NCBI RefSeq assembly: GCF_020005165.1
Contig: NZ_JAHCLT010000003.1
Span: 434,001 to 498,000, forward strand
Source: Kangiella taiwanensis
GTDB lineage: Bacteria; Pseudomonadota; Gammaproteobacteria; Enterobacterales; Kangiellaceae
Direction of reading: 5' to 3'
DNA: 64,000 bases
How positions within the stretch are numbered: the stretch's first letter is position 1; every line of letters starts with the position of its first letter. Of the stretch, positions 18,150 to 28,126 are shown in pieces. Both the position numbers and the translations under genes were made by a program. Under the pieces are notes generated by a model. The model saw nothing but the letters and a program-made list of their open reading frames with translations. It had not been told where the DNA came from and ran no database searches.

Positions 18150-19262
18150 CTATTTCTCAATCTTTTTTAATCGACGCTTTTGCTTTGCAAGCTTTTGCTT
18201 AGCACGACACCACAGCCAAAACCAGAAACCACTAACTGTAACCCAAACTAAAGCAATACCACTGATAACAGCAATCGAAAAGTACATTAGACCGCCCACT
18301 TCAGCGATATGCAATGCATAGAATGTTTGTGAGATTTTAGTGCCCAATGTTTGATCACGATAATTGGTAATTTCAGATATTTGGCTCGTGTTTGGGTGGA
18401 AGCTGACATAGCTACGACCATTCGGATGCCACTCCTCAGGCTGCTTCATACGTAGTTTATCGCTGTTAACGTAAATCATTACTGGGCGCAGGTCTGGGAG
18501 AACAGTTGATACTTGTTGCAATCGAGTAGCCCAATCGCTCGGAAGGTTTTGCGCAACCTGATTTTGTTTTTCAATAATCGGTGCATAATCAACAGGCTGA
18601 CGATGATGCTGTGGGAACACGGAATTTAGACCGGAATTAAACGCTTGGCTATAAATCATCGCTGTTCCAGTGAACACCAGTATGACTATTGGAATCAATA
18701 AAACCACTCCGAGGGTCCTATGAGACTGCCATAACGTTTGCCCCCAACGCTTTTTCCCAGGGCGTGAAAAGGTTATTCCTAAATCACGCTTTTGCCACTT
18801 CCCTTTCGGCCACCACTTAATCAATCCAGTGATTAAAATCAATATTGTCAGTAATCCAAAAATTCCTTGCAGTTCTTCTCCAACACCATCAAGTAATAAA
18901 TGATGGTGAAACTCAACAAACCAACTGATCCAATCGCCGTACTTCGATCGCTGAACAAGCAGTTCTCCTTCGGTGGAATAATAAGCGCGATCACCTGATA
19001 CTTCAATCGCCTCAACCCAAGGGTGCAAGTCCGTGGGCACAAATACATAACGAGAGTCTGGAGACATCAAGCCCGATTGAATAATGTCGATGGCCTCTTG
19101 CTGAGTGGCTTGCTTTGATTGTTCCAGCTGAGGATAGGTTAGAACTAATAAATCATTTTTATAAAGAAGTATGGTGCCAGTAATGGTGACCAATAAAAGC
19201 CAAAGGCTGAGCGCAAGGCCCAGCCATTTGTGGATTAGCATTGAAAACTTCTTCACTGGCAC
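18150..19262 (-). CDS. PepSY-associated transmembrane protein (iron-uptake partner)
   Basis: A 370-residue inner-membrane protein of the PepSY_TM family. It has an N-terminal helix (LIHKWLGLALSLWLLLVTIT), the HxH-like WFVEFHHHLLLDG segment, a second helix pair around ITGLIKWWPKG and RTLGVVLLIPIVILVFTGTA, and a last helix followed by a basic tail. Such proteins (PiuB/FoxB-like) sit beside TonB receptors and are thought to reduce or release iron from ferric siderophores using haem-like or His ligands. The gene starts 25 nt after the TonB receptor stop, so the two form an operon. A GTG start without a clear Shine-Dalgarno is used; ATG seven codons in is an alternative. Confidence 0.85.
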   Translation of the reverse strand: MPVKKFSMLIHKWLGLALSLWLLLVTITGTILLYKNDLLVLTYPQLEQSKQATQQEAIDIIQSGLMSPDSRYVFVPTDLHPWVEAIEVSGDRAYYSTEGELLVQRSKYGDWISWFVEFHHHLLLDGVGEELQGIFGLLTILILITGLIKWWPKGKWQKRDLGITFSRPGKKRWGQTLWQSHRTLGVVLLIPIVILVFTGTAMIYSQAFNSGLNSVFPQHHRQPVDYAPIIEKQNQVAQNLPSDWATRLQQVSTVLPDLRPVMIYVNSDKLRMKQPEEWHPNGRSYVSFHPNTSQISEITNYRDQTLGTKISQTFYALHIAEVGGLMYFSIAVISGIALVWVTVSGFWFWLWCRAKQKLAKQKRRLKKIEK

Positions 19263-19287
19263 TTCTACTTATAGCTGAACAGCCGAG

Positions 19288-21387
19288 TTAGAACGCATAG
19301 CGCCAGTTCAAGCGCAACGTACGACCACGGCCTTTGAAGTTACGCCCGTCATTACCAGCAGTTTGCGCGTAGTAAGTGAAGTAATCTTCATCAAGCAGGT
19401 TTTCGACACCCAGCGTAAACTCTCCTACTGTATCAGTCATGATGTTGAGCGATGCATCTATTGTTGAATAACCTTCAAAGTTATTGATCGCTTCTGCACC
19501 ACTGTAGATTTTGCGGTCGAAGAATTTATTCCACTGAAGGCGGCTATCTACCATGCCCGTCCAGTTGTGGCTCCAAAACAGATTTAAGCGACGCGGTGCA
19601 ATATTACGACCACCAAGCTTGGTATCAACTTGACCGTTATCATCGCTATCAAACTCACCGTCATTATCCGCATACAAAGCACCGATACTCGCGCTTTGAG
19701 TCAATGAATATTCTGCTGAGAGTTCAAAACCATTGATTTCAGTTTTCTCGCGATTCACCTCAAAGATGCCGTCTGCATTTGGTGACAGTCGAGCGCCTAG
19801 GTCCGAGTCAGACTCGAAATAACTAGCAGACAAAGCCAGATCGTGCCCTAAATACTCGATGCCGATTTCGTTGTTTTCGGTCAACACCGGCTGCAAGTTC
19901 AAGAACGTATTCACCGATTGGTTTGGTTGGTCAATACCACGCAAAACACGTCCCACATCAGGCATACTGAAGCCTTCGGAAACGCTGATAAATCCACGCC
20001 ACTCGTCAGTAAATTCGTATACCAGCCCAAAGTTCGTCAGCAACTCATTAAACGATGGCTCACCACCTTCAACGTCTTGGCTACCGTATGATGCCAACGT
20101 TGTGAAGTCATCAACGATGAGTTTACCGTATTCATATCGTAGTCCTGCGCTGAAACTCCAAGGGCCCTCGTTTAACCTCGCTTGCAAGTAAGGTGCCCAG
20201 TTTTCAAAATCCGTTTCAGGAACCCACTTACGCCCAGTTTGCGCCAACTCTTGGTAAGTGCGATCACGTAAAAAGTCTAGACCAGTCGTGATATCGATAT
20301 TTGAGTCAGCAACTTCTAACCAATTCAAAGTAAGTCGCGAGCCCAGTTTATTTGAGTCATTACGTGATTGGTCATAAAGATCAGCTCCATATGCTGGATC
20401 TTGGAAAGTTCCAAAACGACCACCGCCATATAGCGCAGAAAAATCTTGTGAGAATAGCTGCCACTTTAAATCCGCTCCTAACCAATCCGCGTCACTAAAG
20501 TTCAAACTGACCGTAGTGACTTCATTCTCAGCTGGCTCGCCCTCAATATCGCCGCGAACAGACGTTGCAGGAATACCGTTTTCACGATCGCCAGTAACGG
20601 TCACGTAATCACCATTAGTCGCTAAATCATAATGATTAACCATTAACTGCAACTGCTGCTCGTTGTTAATCTGATAGATCACCTTACCAAATAGATCCTG
20701 GCTATCAGAGTCCATGGTATCGCCCTGAGTGGTGTCAACACCGACTAACTCTCCATTGCCATCAACGTACATGCCGGTTTCACGCAGGTGAACGCCCGCG
20801 ACAAACTGCCACTTACCCTCACCATGAGAAACTAAATATCCGGCATCATAAGATAGGCCTTCCGACGTCTTACTCGTTGGAGCGGCAACCCCTGCGGTTA
20901 CCTGGTGTTCAGTGCCAGCTTTAGCCGTTTTAGTAATAATGTTGATAATGCCACCGCTCGCCCCCAAACCTTGAATCGCGCTCGCTCCATGAATCACTTC
21001 GACGCGCTCTATCATCATTGGATCAATAGTATTTCCTGAGCGTGAACCGTTTCGTAAAGGGTTAGACTGCGGTACACCATCAATTAAGTATAACGGTGTA
21101 CGCCCGCGTAAAGTTTCGCCAGAACTGGTTAGTTTCTGTCGCGAAGGGCTATAAGAAGGCAACAAATTACCTAGAATATCCGATAAAGAATTACTCACCG
21201 ACAGTTGCTGACGAATCTCAGTCCCATCTATTATGGTCACCGTTGCAGGAACGGCGCTTTGCTGTAATGGCGCTCGAGTTGCAGAAACGACAAGTGTTTC
21301 TGGCTCATTGGCTTCTTCTGCGTAAGCGTTTGGGGCGGATACAGTTAGTGCTCCTAACACTGCGATAGAAAGTAGTGAATATGTCAT
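19288..21387 (-). CDS. TonB-dependent outer-membrane receptor, probably ferric siderophore
   Basis: A 699-residue receptor with a signal peptide (SIAVLGALTVSAPNAYA), a TonB box region (EPETLVVSATRAP) and a plug domain to about residue 155 (GETLRGRTPLYLIDGVPQSN, VEVIHGASAIQGLGASGGI). A 22-strand barrel follows, ending in the aromatic-terminated strand GRTLRLNWRYAF. The plug resembles catecholate/carboxylate siderophore receptors, but the ligand cannot be named. AAAGG lies 7 nt before ATG. A Fur-like palindrome 33 bp upstream and the PepSY partner downstream support iron acquisition. Confidence 0.9.
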   Translation of the reverse strand: MTYSLLSIAVLGALTVSAPNAYAEEANEPETLVVSATRAPLQQSAVPATVTIIDGTEIRQQLSVSNSLSDILGNLLPSYSPSRQKLTSSGETLRGRTPLYLIDGVPQSNPLRNGSRSGNTIDPMMIERVEVIHGASAIQGLGASGGIINIITKTAKAGTEHQVTAGVAAPTSKTSEGLSYDAGYLVSHGEGKWQFVAGVHLRETGMYVDGNGELVGVDTTQGDTMDSDSQDLFGKVIYQINNEQQLQLMVNHYDLATNGDYVTVTGDRENGIPATSVRGDIEGEPAENEVTTVSLNFSDADWLGADLKWQLFSQDFSALYGGGRFGTFQDPAYGADLYDQSRNDSNKLGSRLTLNWLEVADSNIDITTGLDFLRDRTYQELAQTGRKWVPETDFENWAPYLQARLNEGPWSFSAGLRYEYGKLIVDDFTTLASYGSQDVEGGEPSFNELLTNFGLVYEFTDEWRGFISVSEGFSMPDVGRVLRGIDQPNQSVNTFLNLQPVLTENNEIGIEYLGHDLALSASYFESDSDLGARLSPNADGIFEVNREKTEINGFELSAEYSLTQSASIGALYADNDGEFDSDDNGQVDTKLGGRNIAPRRLNLFWSHNWTGMVDSRLQWNKFFDRKIYSGAEAINNFEGYSTIDASLNIMTDTVGEFTLGVENLLDEDYFTYYAQTAGNDGRNFKGRGRTLRLNWRYAF

Positions 21388-21419
21388 GATGCTGCCTTTA
21401 ACTCAGAAAGATGGCGCGA

Positions 21420-21436
21420 ATGATAACAATTATCAT
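21420..21436. promoter_or_regulatory. Fur-like operator upstream of the TonB receptor
   Basis: ATGATAA-CAA-TTATCAT is a perfect 7-3-7 palindrome that matches the TGATAA…TTATCA core of Fur sites. It lies 33 bp before the receptor start, in a promoter-proximal position. Confidence 0.65.
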
Positions 21437-21497
21437 CTGCAAATCAAGTCATATTTGCAACTAAATCAAAAGAAGGTATGGAGTGACGCAAACAAAA

Positions 21498-21517
21498 AAA
21501 GCGCCCTCAGGCGCTTT
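21498..21517 (-). terminator. Terminator of the small lipoprotein gene
   Basis: An 8-bp stem (AAAGCGCC / GGCGCTTT) with a 4-nt loop, followed on the minus strand by TTTTG. It lies 29 bp beyond the lipoprotein stop. Confidence 0.85.
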
Positions 21518-21545
21518 CTTAAATAATATCAATGAGTTAATTGTA

Positions 21546-21836
21546 TTATTCTTTACTCATCTCAATGATTTCTTCTGCAGTTTTACCGTCAAGGGCGTCC
21601 TGAACAGCTTCCTCAGCTTTTTCTGGGTTACCCATGTTTGACATAGCAACTTTCATCGAAACAGCCATAATAGCCATACCAAATTCAGTTTTCTCAGCCT
21701 CAGTCATATCTTTAGTGATCTCTTCCATAGACTCCTGCATCGCTTGCTCGCTCGAAGCATCAATAGTCGGCGCGCCACATGCAGTTAAAAGCAAAGTCAT
21801 TGCACAAGCAATTAATAAATAAGTAATTTTTTTCAT
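21546..21836 (-). CDS. Small lipoprotein, DUF6694-like
   Basis: A 96-residue protein with a lipoprotein signal (lipobox LLTAC, Cys20) and a helical, Met/Glu-rich mature domain (SSEQAMQESMEEITKDMTEA and DALDGKTAEEIIEMSKE). It resembles the small DUF6694 lipoproteins of Vibrio and relatives, whose role is unknown. The ATG at 21836 has AGGA 7 nt upstream and starts the signal peptide, which decides it over upstream in-frame Met codons. It is monocistronic with its own terminator. Confidence 0.65.
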   Translation of the reverse strand: MKKITYLLIACAMTLLLTACGAPTIDASSEQAMQESMEEITKDMTEAEKTEFGMAIMAVSMKVAMSNMGNPEKAEEAVQDALDGKTAEEIIEMSKE

Positions 21837-21980
21837 AATATCGTCCTGTTGTAATCCAGAAAACATCATACCCCTAAAACCAAGAAATAGGAATATTCTT
21901 TAACATCCAAGTGATGACTTCTCTATATAACCCAATTATTGTTACAATCTTAACCCTGAAAGCGCACTGTCAACCATCAC

Positions 21981-22883
21981 ATGTCACAGGCTAGCCGCCC
22001 ATCCTATATCACTCTGCCACCCTCCTCTCGGCACGCTACCGTTCTGGACTTCTTGGCTGAGAAGTTTCCCCACATCAGTTCAGAGGTATGGAAAGAACGT
22101 ATGGACAACGGCAAAGTGTTTTGGCGAGAAAGCGAAGGTATCATTACGACGACAACTCCTTTCCAACAAAATAAAACGTTAGGCTATTACCGAGAAGTCC
22201 GTCAGGAACCGCAGATTCCTTTCGATGAAATCATTATTGAACATAATGATCATTTCCTCATCGCTCACAAGCCACCTTTCTTGCCCGTAATGCCCGGTGG
22301 AGCCTTCGTCAATGAGTGCTTACAGGAGCGACTCATACGCCGCACAGGCATTAACGAATTACAAGCCATACATCGCTTAGATCGTGATACCGCTGGATTA
22401 GTCATGTTCTCTACCAATCCAGAAACACGAAGTGACTACCACCAACTCTTTAGTCAGCAAACAATACACAAAGAGTACCAAGCGATTGCTAATGCCCCAG
22501 TTTCGGTTTCAATTACCGGAAAACAGTGGCATATCAAAAATTACTTAACTCGCGGCAAGCCCAAGTTTCGGTTTACTAACAGTAACGATCCCTCCCAAGG
22601 ACAGTCTGCAGAATCCCTGATTGAATGCATCGAACAAAATCACCAGCAAGCTGTATTTAAACTCAGTCCCGTCACTGGTCGCACCCACCAGTTACGCTTG
22701 CACATGATGGAAATCGGTTACCCTATTCTTAACGATCGGTTTTATCCCGAGTTACAGGCTAAACAAGAAGATAGTTATCAACAGCCTCTGCAACTTTTAG
22801 CAAAAACACTAAACTTTATAGACCCTATCAGCCAAAACAAACTAACTTTTACATCCCCGCGCTCTTTAAAGCTAGCTAAATAG
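21981..22883 (+). CDS. RluA/RsuA-type pseudouridine synthase
   Basis: A 300-residue RNA pseudouridine synthase. The catalytic motif IHRLDRDTAGLVMF holds the nucleophilic Asp at about residue 136, and PVTGRTHQLRLHM is the second RluA-family motif. The first ~75 residues (TVLDFLAEKFPHISSEVWKE) look like a degenerate S4-type region. The target (tRNA or rRNA) cannot be specified; the shape resembles the YqcB/RluA-like single-copy enzymes with residues LPVMPGGAFVNE. No strong Shine-Dalgarno is seen. It converges with the ExoD gene, 5 bp apart. Confidence 0.85.
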   Translation: MSQASRPSYITLPPSSRHATVLDFLAEKFPHISSEVWKERMDNGKVFWRESEGIITTTTPFQQNKTLGYYREVRQEPQIPFDEIIIEHNDHFLIAHKPPFLPVMPGGAFVNECLQERLIRRTGINELQAIHRLDRDTAGLVMFSTNPETRSDYHQLFSQQTIHKEYQAIANAPVSVSITGKQWHIKNYLTRGKPKFRFTNSNDPSQGQSAESLIECIEQNHQQAVFKLSPVTGRTHQLRLHMMEIGYPILNDRFYPELQAKQEDSYQQPLQLLAKTLNFIDPISQNKLTFTSPRSLKLAK

Positions 22884-22888
22884 AGATG

Positions 22889-23479
22889 CTACTGCAGATA
22901 ATTAATCCAAAGTAGATAAAACGAACCCACCATAATCACGCTAGCGATAGCAATCACAATTCCATCCTCAGTACTTAACCCAACAGCTGCCAAAACAATG
23001 GCAAACGCGGGTAACATGACAGCGAACGGTACCAGCTCTAAAGGAGTCATAATTAGCCCCGCCAAGGCGCACAGCAAGGCGACAAGACGCTTTACCACTC
23101 CTTCAGACAGAATCGATATTCTAGGCTTAAACCAACGGTCAATTTTATGAGTATAAGGGCAGACTTTATCAATAACTTTTCCAAGCTTTTCTTGGCTAAA
23201 GCCGATAGCTGTTAATTTATTTGGTAGCCAAGGGTGCTTTTTACCCCAAGCCATTTGAATCGCGATTAAGAAGATTAGAATACCGCATGCACTGGGTATC
23301 CCCGGAATAGCCCCTGTCGGAAACAAAGCAACCAAAGCCGGAGCTAATAAAATAGGGCCAAATCCACGATGTTCGAGATGCTCTACAACCTCTCCCAGCT
23401 CCACCTTTTCCCCAGAAGCATTGTCTTTTACAGATTCCAAAACATCAGTAATACCCATGCGCTTTTTAGACACAATCAT
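22889..23479 (-). CDS. ExoD family membrane protein
   Basis: A 196-residue protein of the ExoD (exopolysaccharide synthesis) family. It has the cytoplasmic segment VVEHLEHRGFGPILLAPALV, the loop FPTGAIPGIPSACGILIFLI, a W-rich stretch AIQMAWGKKHPWLPNKL, and three to four membrane helices in the C-terminal half. ExoD was first linked to exopolysaccharide and alkaline tolerance in Rhizobium; the mechanism is unknown. The ATG used lies almost on top of AAGGA, whereas GTG two codons later has the ideal 7-nt spacing and may be the real start (23473). Confidence 0.85.
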   Translation of the reverse strand: MIVSKKRMGITDVLESVKDNASGEKVELGEVVEHLEHRGFGPILLAPALVALFPTGAIPGIPSACGILIFLIAIQMAWGKKHPWLPNKLTAIGFSQEKLGKVIDKVCPYTHKIDRWFKPRISILSEGVVKRLVALLCALAGLIMTPLELVPFAVMLPAFAIVLAAVGLSTEDGIVIAIASVIMVGSFYLLWINYLQ

Positions 23480-23599
23480 TTCCTTACATCGAATCTACTG
23501 CGGACTATCATACTGAATTTAAAGACAAAGCAAAGCCCAGTTGCACAAGCTTTAAACTCCTTCACTTTCTCTTCACAATTGCCGAAGGATACTCTTATC

Positions 23600-24352
23600 A
23601 TGAAAACAGCACTGATATTCGGCTCTAGCGGCGGTATAGGCCATCAATTTGTTGAGTATTGTCTTGCTCATTATGAGCATGTCTTTGCTTGCACACGCCA
23701 ACCACAAAGCTTTCAAACCATAGAAGGTGATAACCAAAGCAAGTTGCATATGATGAAGCTGGATCCTAGCTCAGAAACCGAATTACAGCTGTTTTCTGAA
23801 TATTTGACTGGACGCGGATTTGATATACAACTGATTATCAATGCTTGTGGTTTATTACATGATGAGTCAAGAAACATCGCCCCTGAGAAAAAGATCGAAG
23901 ACTTTAATCAAAAAAACTTTGAGAACGTTATTAGTGCTAACACTCTGATTACGCCTCTAATCGCAAAGTATCTACTGCCACACTTAGAAGCAGGTGCCAA
24001 AGCACAGCAATCAACAGGAGTCTTTGCCTCGCTATCAGCTCGTGTCGGGAGTATTGGTGATAATTACCTTGGAGGATGGTACAGCTATCGCGCGAGCAAG
24101 GCTGCACTAAACCAATTGATTAAGACGTTGTCCATAGAATCCTCAAGACGATTTAAGCATTGTACAATCATCGCTATTCATCCTGGAACAACGGACACTG
24201 AGCTATCCAAACCATTTCAAGCCAACGTACCCGAAGAGAAATTGTTCACTACTCAGTACTCGGTGTCGAAAATGATGGCTGTGATTGAAGGCTTAACACT
24301 AGAGGATAATGGTAAATTTTACGCATGGGACGGCAAAGAAATTGAGTGGTGA
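23600..24352 (+). CDS. SDR family oxidoreductase (C-factor-like)
   Basis: A 250-residue short-chain dehydrogenase. The nucleotide-binding motif ALIFGSSGGIGHQF opens the protein. The catalytic Ser/Tyr/Lys region reads SARVGSIGDN then YSYRASKAALNQLIKTLSIE. The HPGTTDTELSKPF motif is typical of the CsgA/C-factor subgroup. The substrate is unknown. ATG at 23600 has AAGGA about 10 nt upstream, and the Rossmann fold begins at once. It is divergent from ExoD and convergent with the flavin reductase gene. Confidence 0.88.
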   Translation: MKTALIFGSSGGIGHQFVEYCLAHYEHVFACTRQPQSFQTIEGDNQSKLHMMKLDPSSETELQLFSEYLTGRGFDIQLIINACGLLHDESRNIAPEKKIEDFNQKNFENVISANTLITPLIAKYLLPHLEAGAKAQQSTGVFASLSARVGSIGDNYLGGWYSYRASKAALNQLIKTLSIESSRRFKHCTIIAIHPGTTDTELSKPFQANVPEEKLFTTQYSVSKMMAVIEGLTLEDNGKFYAWDGKEIEW

Positions 24353-24369
24353 GTATTGCATTACTCACC

Positions 24370-25002
24370 TTAATCAAAGCTTGGTTCTTCGCCTAGTCTA
24401 GCATAAGGAAACTCGTCCTCTTTTGATAAACGATAATACTGGTTTAAGCCACCGATACCTACGTTACTCTGGCTTTCTAAATCCAAATACCCCTTATCAT
24501 TCACGGCATCATCTGGAACGATAATGTGTTCAATTTCTCCTATCATCAAACGTGTGTCATTCAATTCGATAGGCAACTGCTGACAATACCTGACGCCGAT
24601 TTTTGTCGTCGCCTCTTTGACGTATGGCGCTTTAAAGCCATCCACATACTCTTCGGTAAAGCCACACTGACTAAACTCAGAAACTGATTCTGGAAACTTT
24701 GTAGAAGTGTAGTGAGCATTTTTAATATGACTCGCTGGCACATGATTCACTGTAAAATAACGATTCTCAAGGATATTTTCATAGGTATGGCGAGGAACTT
24801 CGCCAGTAGGCCGAGTAATAAAACCAATCAAAGCGGGATCACTTCCGAGGTGAACCACAGAACTAAAAATGGCTAGGTTACTCTGGCCCTTCGAGTTCAC
24901 TGTACCAATCAGGTTAGCAGGCTTCACGCCTGTGATGCTATTAATTAAGTTGAGTCGGTACTTTCGTTCCAACTGCGCAATATCGTTTACTGATAAGTTC
25001 AT
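24370..25002 (-). CDS. Flavin reductase-like FMN-binding protein
   Basis: A 210-residue split-barrel flavoprotein. The family region runs RLNLINSITGVKPANLIGTV, SNLAIFSSVVHLGSDPALIG and HTYENILENRYFTVNHVP, which form the FMN-binding barrel, followed by LMIGEIEHIIVPD. Members reduce flavins with NAD(P)H or are uncharacterised flavoproteins. A GGAGACA Shine-Dalgarno precedes ATG. It stands alone, with no obvious monooxygenase partner nearby. Confidence 0.85.
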   Translation of the reverse strand: MNLSVNDIAQLERKYRLNLINSITGVKPANLIGTVNSKGQSNLAIFSSVVHLGSDPALIGFITRPTGEVPRHTYENILENRYFTVNHVPASHIKNAHYTSTKFPESVSEFSQCGFTEEYVDGFKAPYVKEATTKIGVRYCQQLPIELNDTRLMIGEIEHIIVPDDAVNDKGYLDLESQSNVGIGGLNQYYRLSKEDEFPYARLGEEPSFD

Positions 25003-25093
25003 TCAATGTCTCCTGTTATTAAGTCAAATATGACATAGACAGGGTCAATATTGAGTGAAACCTCAGTACTTAAAGCTTACAAATACAAAAGCT

Positions 25094-26554
25094 CTAAATC
25101 ACCAGTAAATTCATAAACTCATTAACCGGAGTATTCATCAACGCTTCTTCATCCAGACACAGATCAATAATTTCTTCGCCGTGTCTTTTAGAAAAGCGTG
25201 TATAAACATTCTTTTTAAACTTTTCGATTAAGACAGGAATCCCCTCTTCCCTACGTCTTCTATGACCGAGCGGGTATTCAACGGTAACTTTATCGGTAGA
25301 GCTGCCGTCTTTAAAAAACACTTGAACCGCGTTAGCAATGCTGCGCTTGCTCGGCTCATGATAATCCTTTGACCAGTCTTTGTTTTCTTGCAGCGTCATC
25401 TTGTCACGCAATGCATCGATTCTCGAATCTTGGGCGACATCATCTTCATAATAATCAGCGTTAAGTTCGCCAAACAATAAACCACACGCCACCATATACT
25501 GAATACAATGATCGCGATCCGCTGGATTGTGTAACTCACCCTCTTTGGAAATAATTCGTATCGCAGACTCATGCGTGGTCAGTTCAATTCGTTCAATGTC
25601 ATCCAATTTATCAGCAACACTATCGTGTAACTCGATAGCTGCTTCGACTGCGGTTTGACCGTGAAACTCTGCCGGATAGGAAATCTTAAACAAAATATTT
25701 TCCATCACGTAAGAACCGAAGTCGCGCTGAAAACTGAACGGCTTGCCGTTAAACGACACATCATAAAAGCCCCAAGTTTTAGCGCTTAACGCACTTGGGT
25801 AGCCCATCTCACCCGTCAGTGTCATCATCGCCAATCGCACAGCACGCGACGTCGCATCGCCCGCAGCCCACGACTTACGCGAGCCTGTGTTTGGCGTGTG
25901 GCGATACGTTCGAAGCGACTGTCCATCAACAAAAGCTTGTGACACCGCATCGATAATGTCATCGCGGCTACCACCCATCATTTGCGTCACGACTGCCGTT
26001 GAAGCAACTTTGACTAGAATCACGTGATCCAAACCGACTCGATTAAAACTATTATCCAGCGCCAACACACCCTGAATTTCATGCGCTTTAACCATGGCTT
26101 CTAAAACGGTTTTCATGGTCAGTGGCGCGTAACCTTCAGCAATCGACTGGCGACTTAAAAAATCAGCAATCGCTAAAATACCACCAAGGTTATCCGAGGG
26201 GTGCCCCCACTCCGCCGCCAACCAAGTATCGTTGTAATCAAGCCAGCGAATCATGCAGCCAATATCAAAGGCCGCTTTAACAGGGTCCATTTCGAATTGT
26301 GTTCCAGGCACTCGCGCACCGTTTGGCACAACTGTCCCGAGCGCCAGCGGACCAAGATGTTTTGTGCACTCAGGGTATCGCAAAGCTAGCAAGCCACACC
26401 CCAGCGTATCCATCAAGCAGTACCGAGCTGTGGTCATTGCCTCACTGCTTTCGACCGTATAATCCGCAACATACTCTGCAATGCGAACCAACTCTGCATC
26501 AGGTTCTGGGCGCACGTTCGACTCAACAGTTTTCGACTCACCTTTACTCGACAT
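25094..26554 (-). CDS. prpD: 2-methylcitrate dehydratase PrpD (MmgE/PrpD family)
   Basis: A 486-residue protein. [38 protein letters not shown] and [20 protein letters not shown] closely follow E. coli PrpD (483 residues). PrpD dehydrates 2-methylcitrate to cis-2-methylaconitate in propionate breakdown. It is about 10 kb away from the prpB–prpC–acnD–prpF cluster that carries the alternative AcnD/PrpF route, so the genome appears to have both. The ATG at 26554 has AAGGAG 5 nt upstream, deciding it over an in-frame Met 11 codons earlier. It is divergent from the FAD oxidoreductase. Confidence 0.88.
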   Translation of the reverse strand: MSSKGESKTVESNVRPEPDAELVRIAEYVADYTVESSEAMTTARYCLMDTLGCGLLALRYPECTKHLGPLALGTVVPNGARVPGTQFEMDPVKAAFDIGCMIRWLDYNDTWLAAEWGHPSDNLGGILAIADFLSRQSIAEGYAPLTMKTVLEAMVKAHEIQGVLALDNSFNRVGLDHVILVKVASTAVVTQMMGGSRDDIIDAVSQAFVDGQSLRTYRHTPNTGSRKSWAAGDATSRAVRLAMMTLTGEMGYPSALSAKTWGFYDVSFNGKPFSFQRDFGSYVMENILFKISYPAEFHGQTAVEAAIELHDSVADKLDDIERIELTTHESAIRIISKEGELHNPADRDHCIQYMVACGLLFGELNADYYEDDVAQDSRIDALRDKMTLQENKDWSKDYHEPSKRSIANAVQVFFKDGSSTDKVTVEYPLGHRRRREEGIPVLIEKFKKNVYTRFSKRHGEEIIDLCLDEEALMNTPVNEFMNLLVI

Positions 26555-26730
26555 GGTAACTCCTTGCTCTTGATGAATGCTATTCATTCACCATAAACAG
26601 ACGTAGCGCCTATCTCAAGCAACAAATGTTAAGTTTTAAAAAGTCACCCGGTCATCAACGTGAAATAAACTTTCCCTCTGTTTAAAAATCAGACACAATG
26701 ATGCTCATAAAATAAACAACGAATCATGAC

Positions 26731-28017
26731 ATGAGCGCTCTTTATCCCGACACCTATTACGCTGCAACTAGAAATCAAACCATCACCAGCGACGAGTTTG
26801 TCGACAATCAAGAAGTCGAAACCTGTATCGTCGGCGGTGGTTACGCGGGACTAATGACAGCCTTAGGCTTAGTTGAGCGCGGACACACCAATATCGCCAT
26901 TGTCGATAAACACGGAATCGGCTATGGGTGCTCTGGCCGTAATGGTGGCTTGGTTTTTGCGGGATATTCGTTAGGCGCGAAAGCACTCGTTAAACAAGTG
27001 GGGCTTGAGCAAGCAAAAGTGCTGTATCAATTTACTCAAGCCGCGGTCAGTCTTATTCGCCGACGTGTCGTTCAATACACCATCAACTGCGATTTAGTGG
27101 ATAAAGGCGCGCTGTGGGCAAACTGGTTCAAAGATCAGTCGATGCTGCACGATGAGCAAACGTTTATGCGCGACACCATTGGCGTTAAGTGGGACTACAT
27201 CCCACCAGAAGAATTAAGCGGCATGTTGAAAAGCGACCAGTATCACGGTGCTTTATTTGAACCGAACGCGATGCACTTCCACCCGCTTAACTACGCACTC
27301 GGAATTGCTAAAGAACTACAGAAACAAGGTGTCAAAATACACCAAGAATGCGAAGTTCTCGATATCGATTACCAAAGCGCCACCAAGCAAATCAAAACTT
27401 CGCAAGGCACCATTAAAGCTAAAAATATCGTCGTTGCTGGCGGCGGCTATATTGGTGATTTGTTTAAACCGGTGTCCAGTTCGATTTTACCTATCGCCAC
27501 TTACGTTATGACCACAGAACCACTCGGCGAGCGGCTTTTAGACGCCATTCAAACACCATCAGCCGTGTACGATACACGGTTCGCTTTCGACTACTACAGA
27601 CCGCTTAGAGATTCCCGAATACTGTGGGGCGGTCGAATTCATGCGCGTAAAGCCAAGCCTAAAGATTTAAACCACATGCTCAAGCGTGACATGCTCAAAG
27701 TGTTTCCGCAGCTTGAAGGCGTCAAAGTTGATTACGACTGGCATGGCTGGATGGCTTACGCTAGACATCAGATGGCACAAATTGGTGAAGTCGCACCAAA
27801 CGTTTGGTACAACACAGGATTTGGTGGACACGGCGTAGCGCCGACTACCGCGGCGGGTGAAATCGTTGCCGCCGCGATTACTGGCGAAAATGATCACTAC
27901 AAACGCTTTCAACCTTGGGGCTTACCATGGAATGGCGGCGTGTTTGGCCCCAGCGCAGCACAACTCAGTTACTGGTGGTATCAACTTAAAGACTGGTGGA
28001 AAGAAAAGCTGGAGTAA
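26731..28017 (+). CDS. FAD-dependent oxidoreductase (DAO family, PuuB/OrdL-like)
   Basis: A 428-residue flavoenzyme. The dinucleotide motif is TCIVGGGYAGLMTALGLVER, with HGIGYGCSGRNGGLVFAGYS as the family's second FAD contact. The C-terminal NTGFGGHGVAPTTAAGEIVA closes the FAD site. The pattern is that of the gamma-glutamylputrescine oxidase/sarcosine oxidase-like DAO group. An amine or amino-acid substrate is probable but unproven. It is divergent from prpD, and a shared intergenic region of 176 bp could co-regulate them. A REP-like hairpin lies just beyond the stop. Confidence 0.85.
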   Translation: MSALYPDTYYAATRNQTITSDEFVDNQEVETCIVGGGYAGLMTALGLVERGHTNIAIVDKHGIGYGCSGRNGGLVFAGYSLGAKALVKQVGLEQAKVLYQFTQAAVSLIRRRVVQYTINCDLVDKGALWANWFKDQSMLHDEQTFMRDTIGVKWDYIPPEELSGMLKSDQYHGALFEPNAMHFHPLNYALGIAKELQKQGVKIHQECEVLDIDYQSATKQIKTSQGTIKAKNIVVAGGGYIGDLFKPVSSSILPIATYVMTTEPLGERLLDAIQTPSAVYDTRFAFDYYRPLRDSRILWGGRIHARKAKPKDLNHMLKRDMLKVFPQLEGVKVDYDWHGWMAYARHQMAQIGEVAPNVWYNTGFGGHGVAPTTAAGEIVAAAITGENDHYKRFQPWGLPWNGGVFGPSAAQLSYWWYQLKDWWKEKLE

Positions 28018-28068
28018 ATCTACACGCTACTCAAATGGCTTGACTGATAAATGGTCAACATAAGTTTT

Positions 28069-28118
28069 GTCATTCCCGCGAAAGCGGGAATCTTATTTTG
28101 CTAACTTGCAGGAATGAC
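28069..28118. repeat. REP-like palindromic element
   Basis: A perfect 8-bp stem ATTCCCGC-GAAA-GCGGGAAT (28072-28091) with an outer GTCATTCC…GGAATGAC pair closing at 28118. The same stem, with loop CTTC, recurs at 40245-40264. It sits between convergent genes and may also terminate transcription. Confidence 0.75.
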
Positions 28119-28126
28119 AGTTTTAT

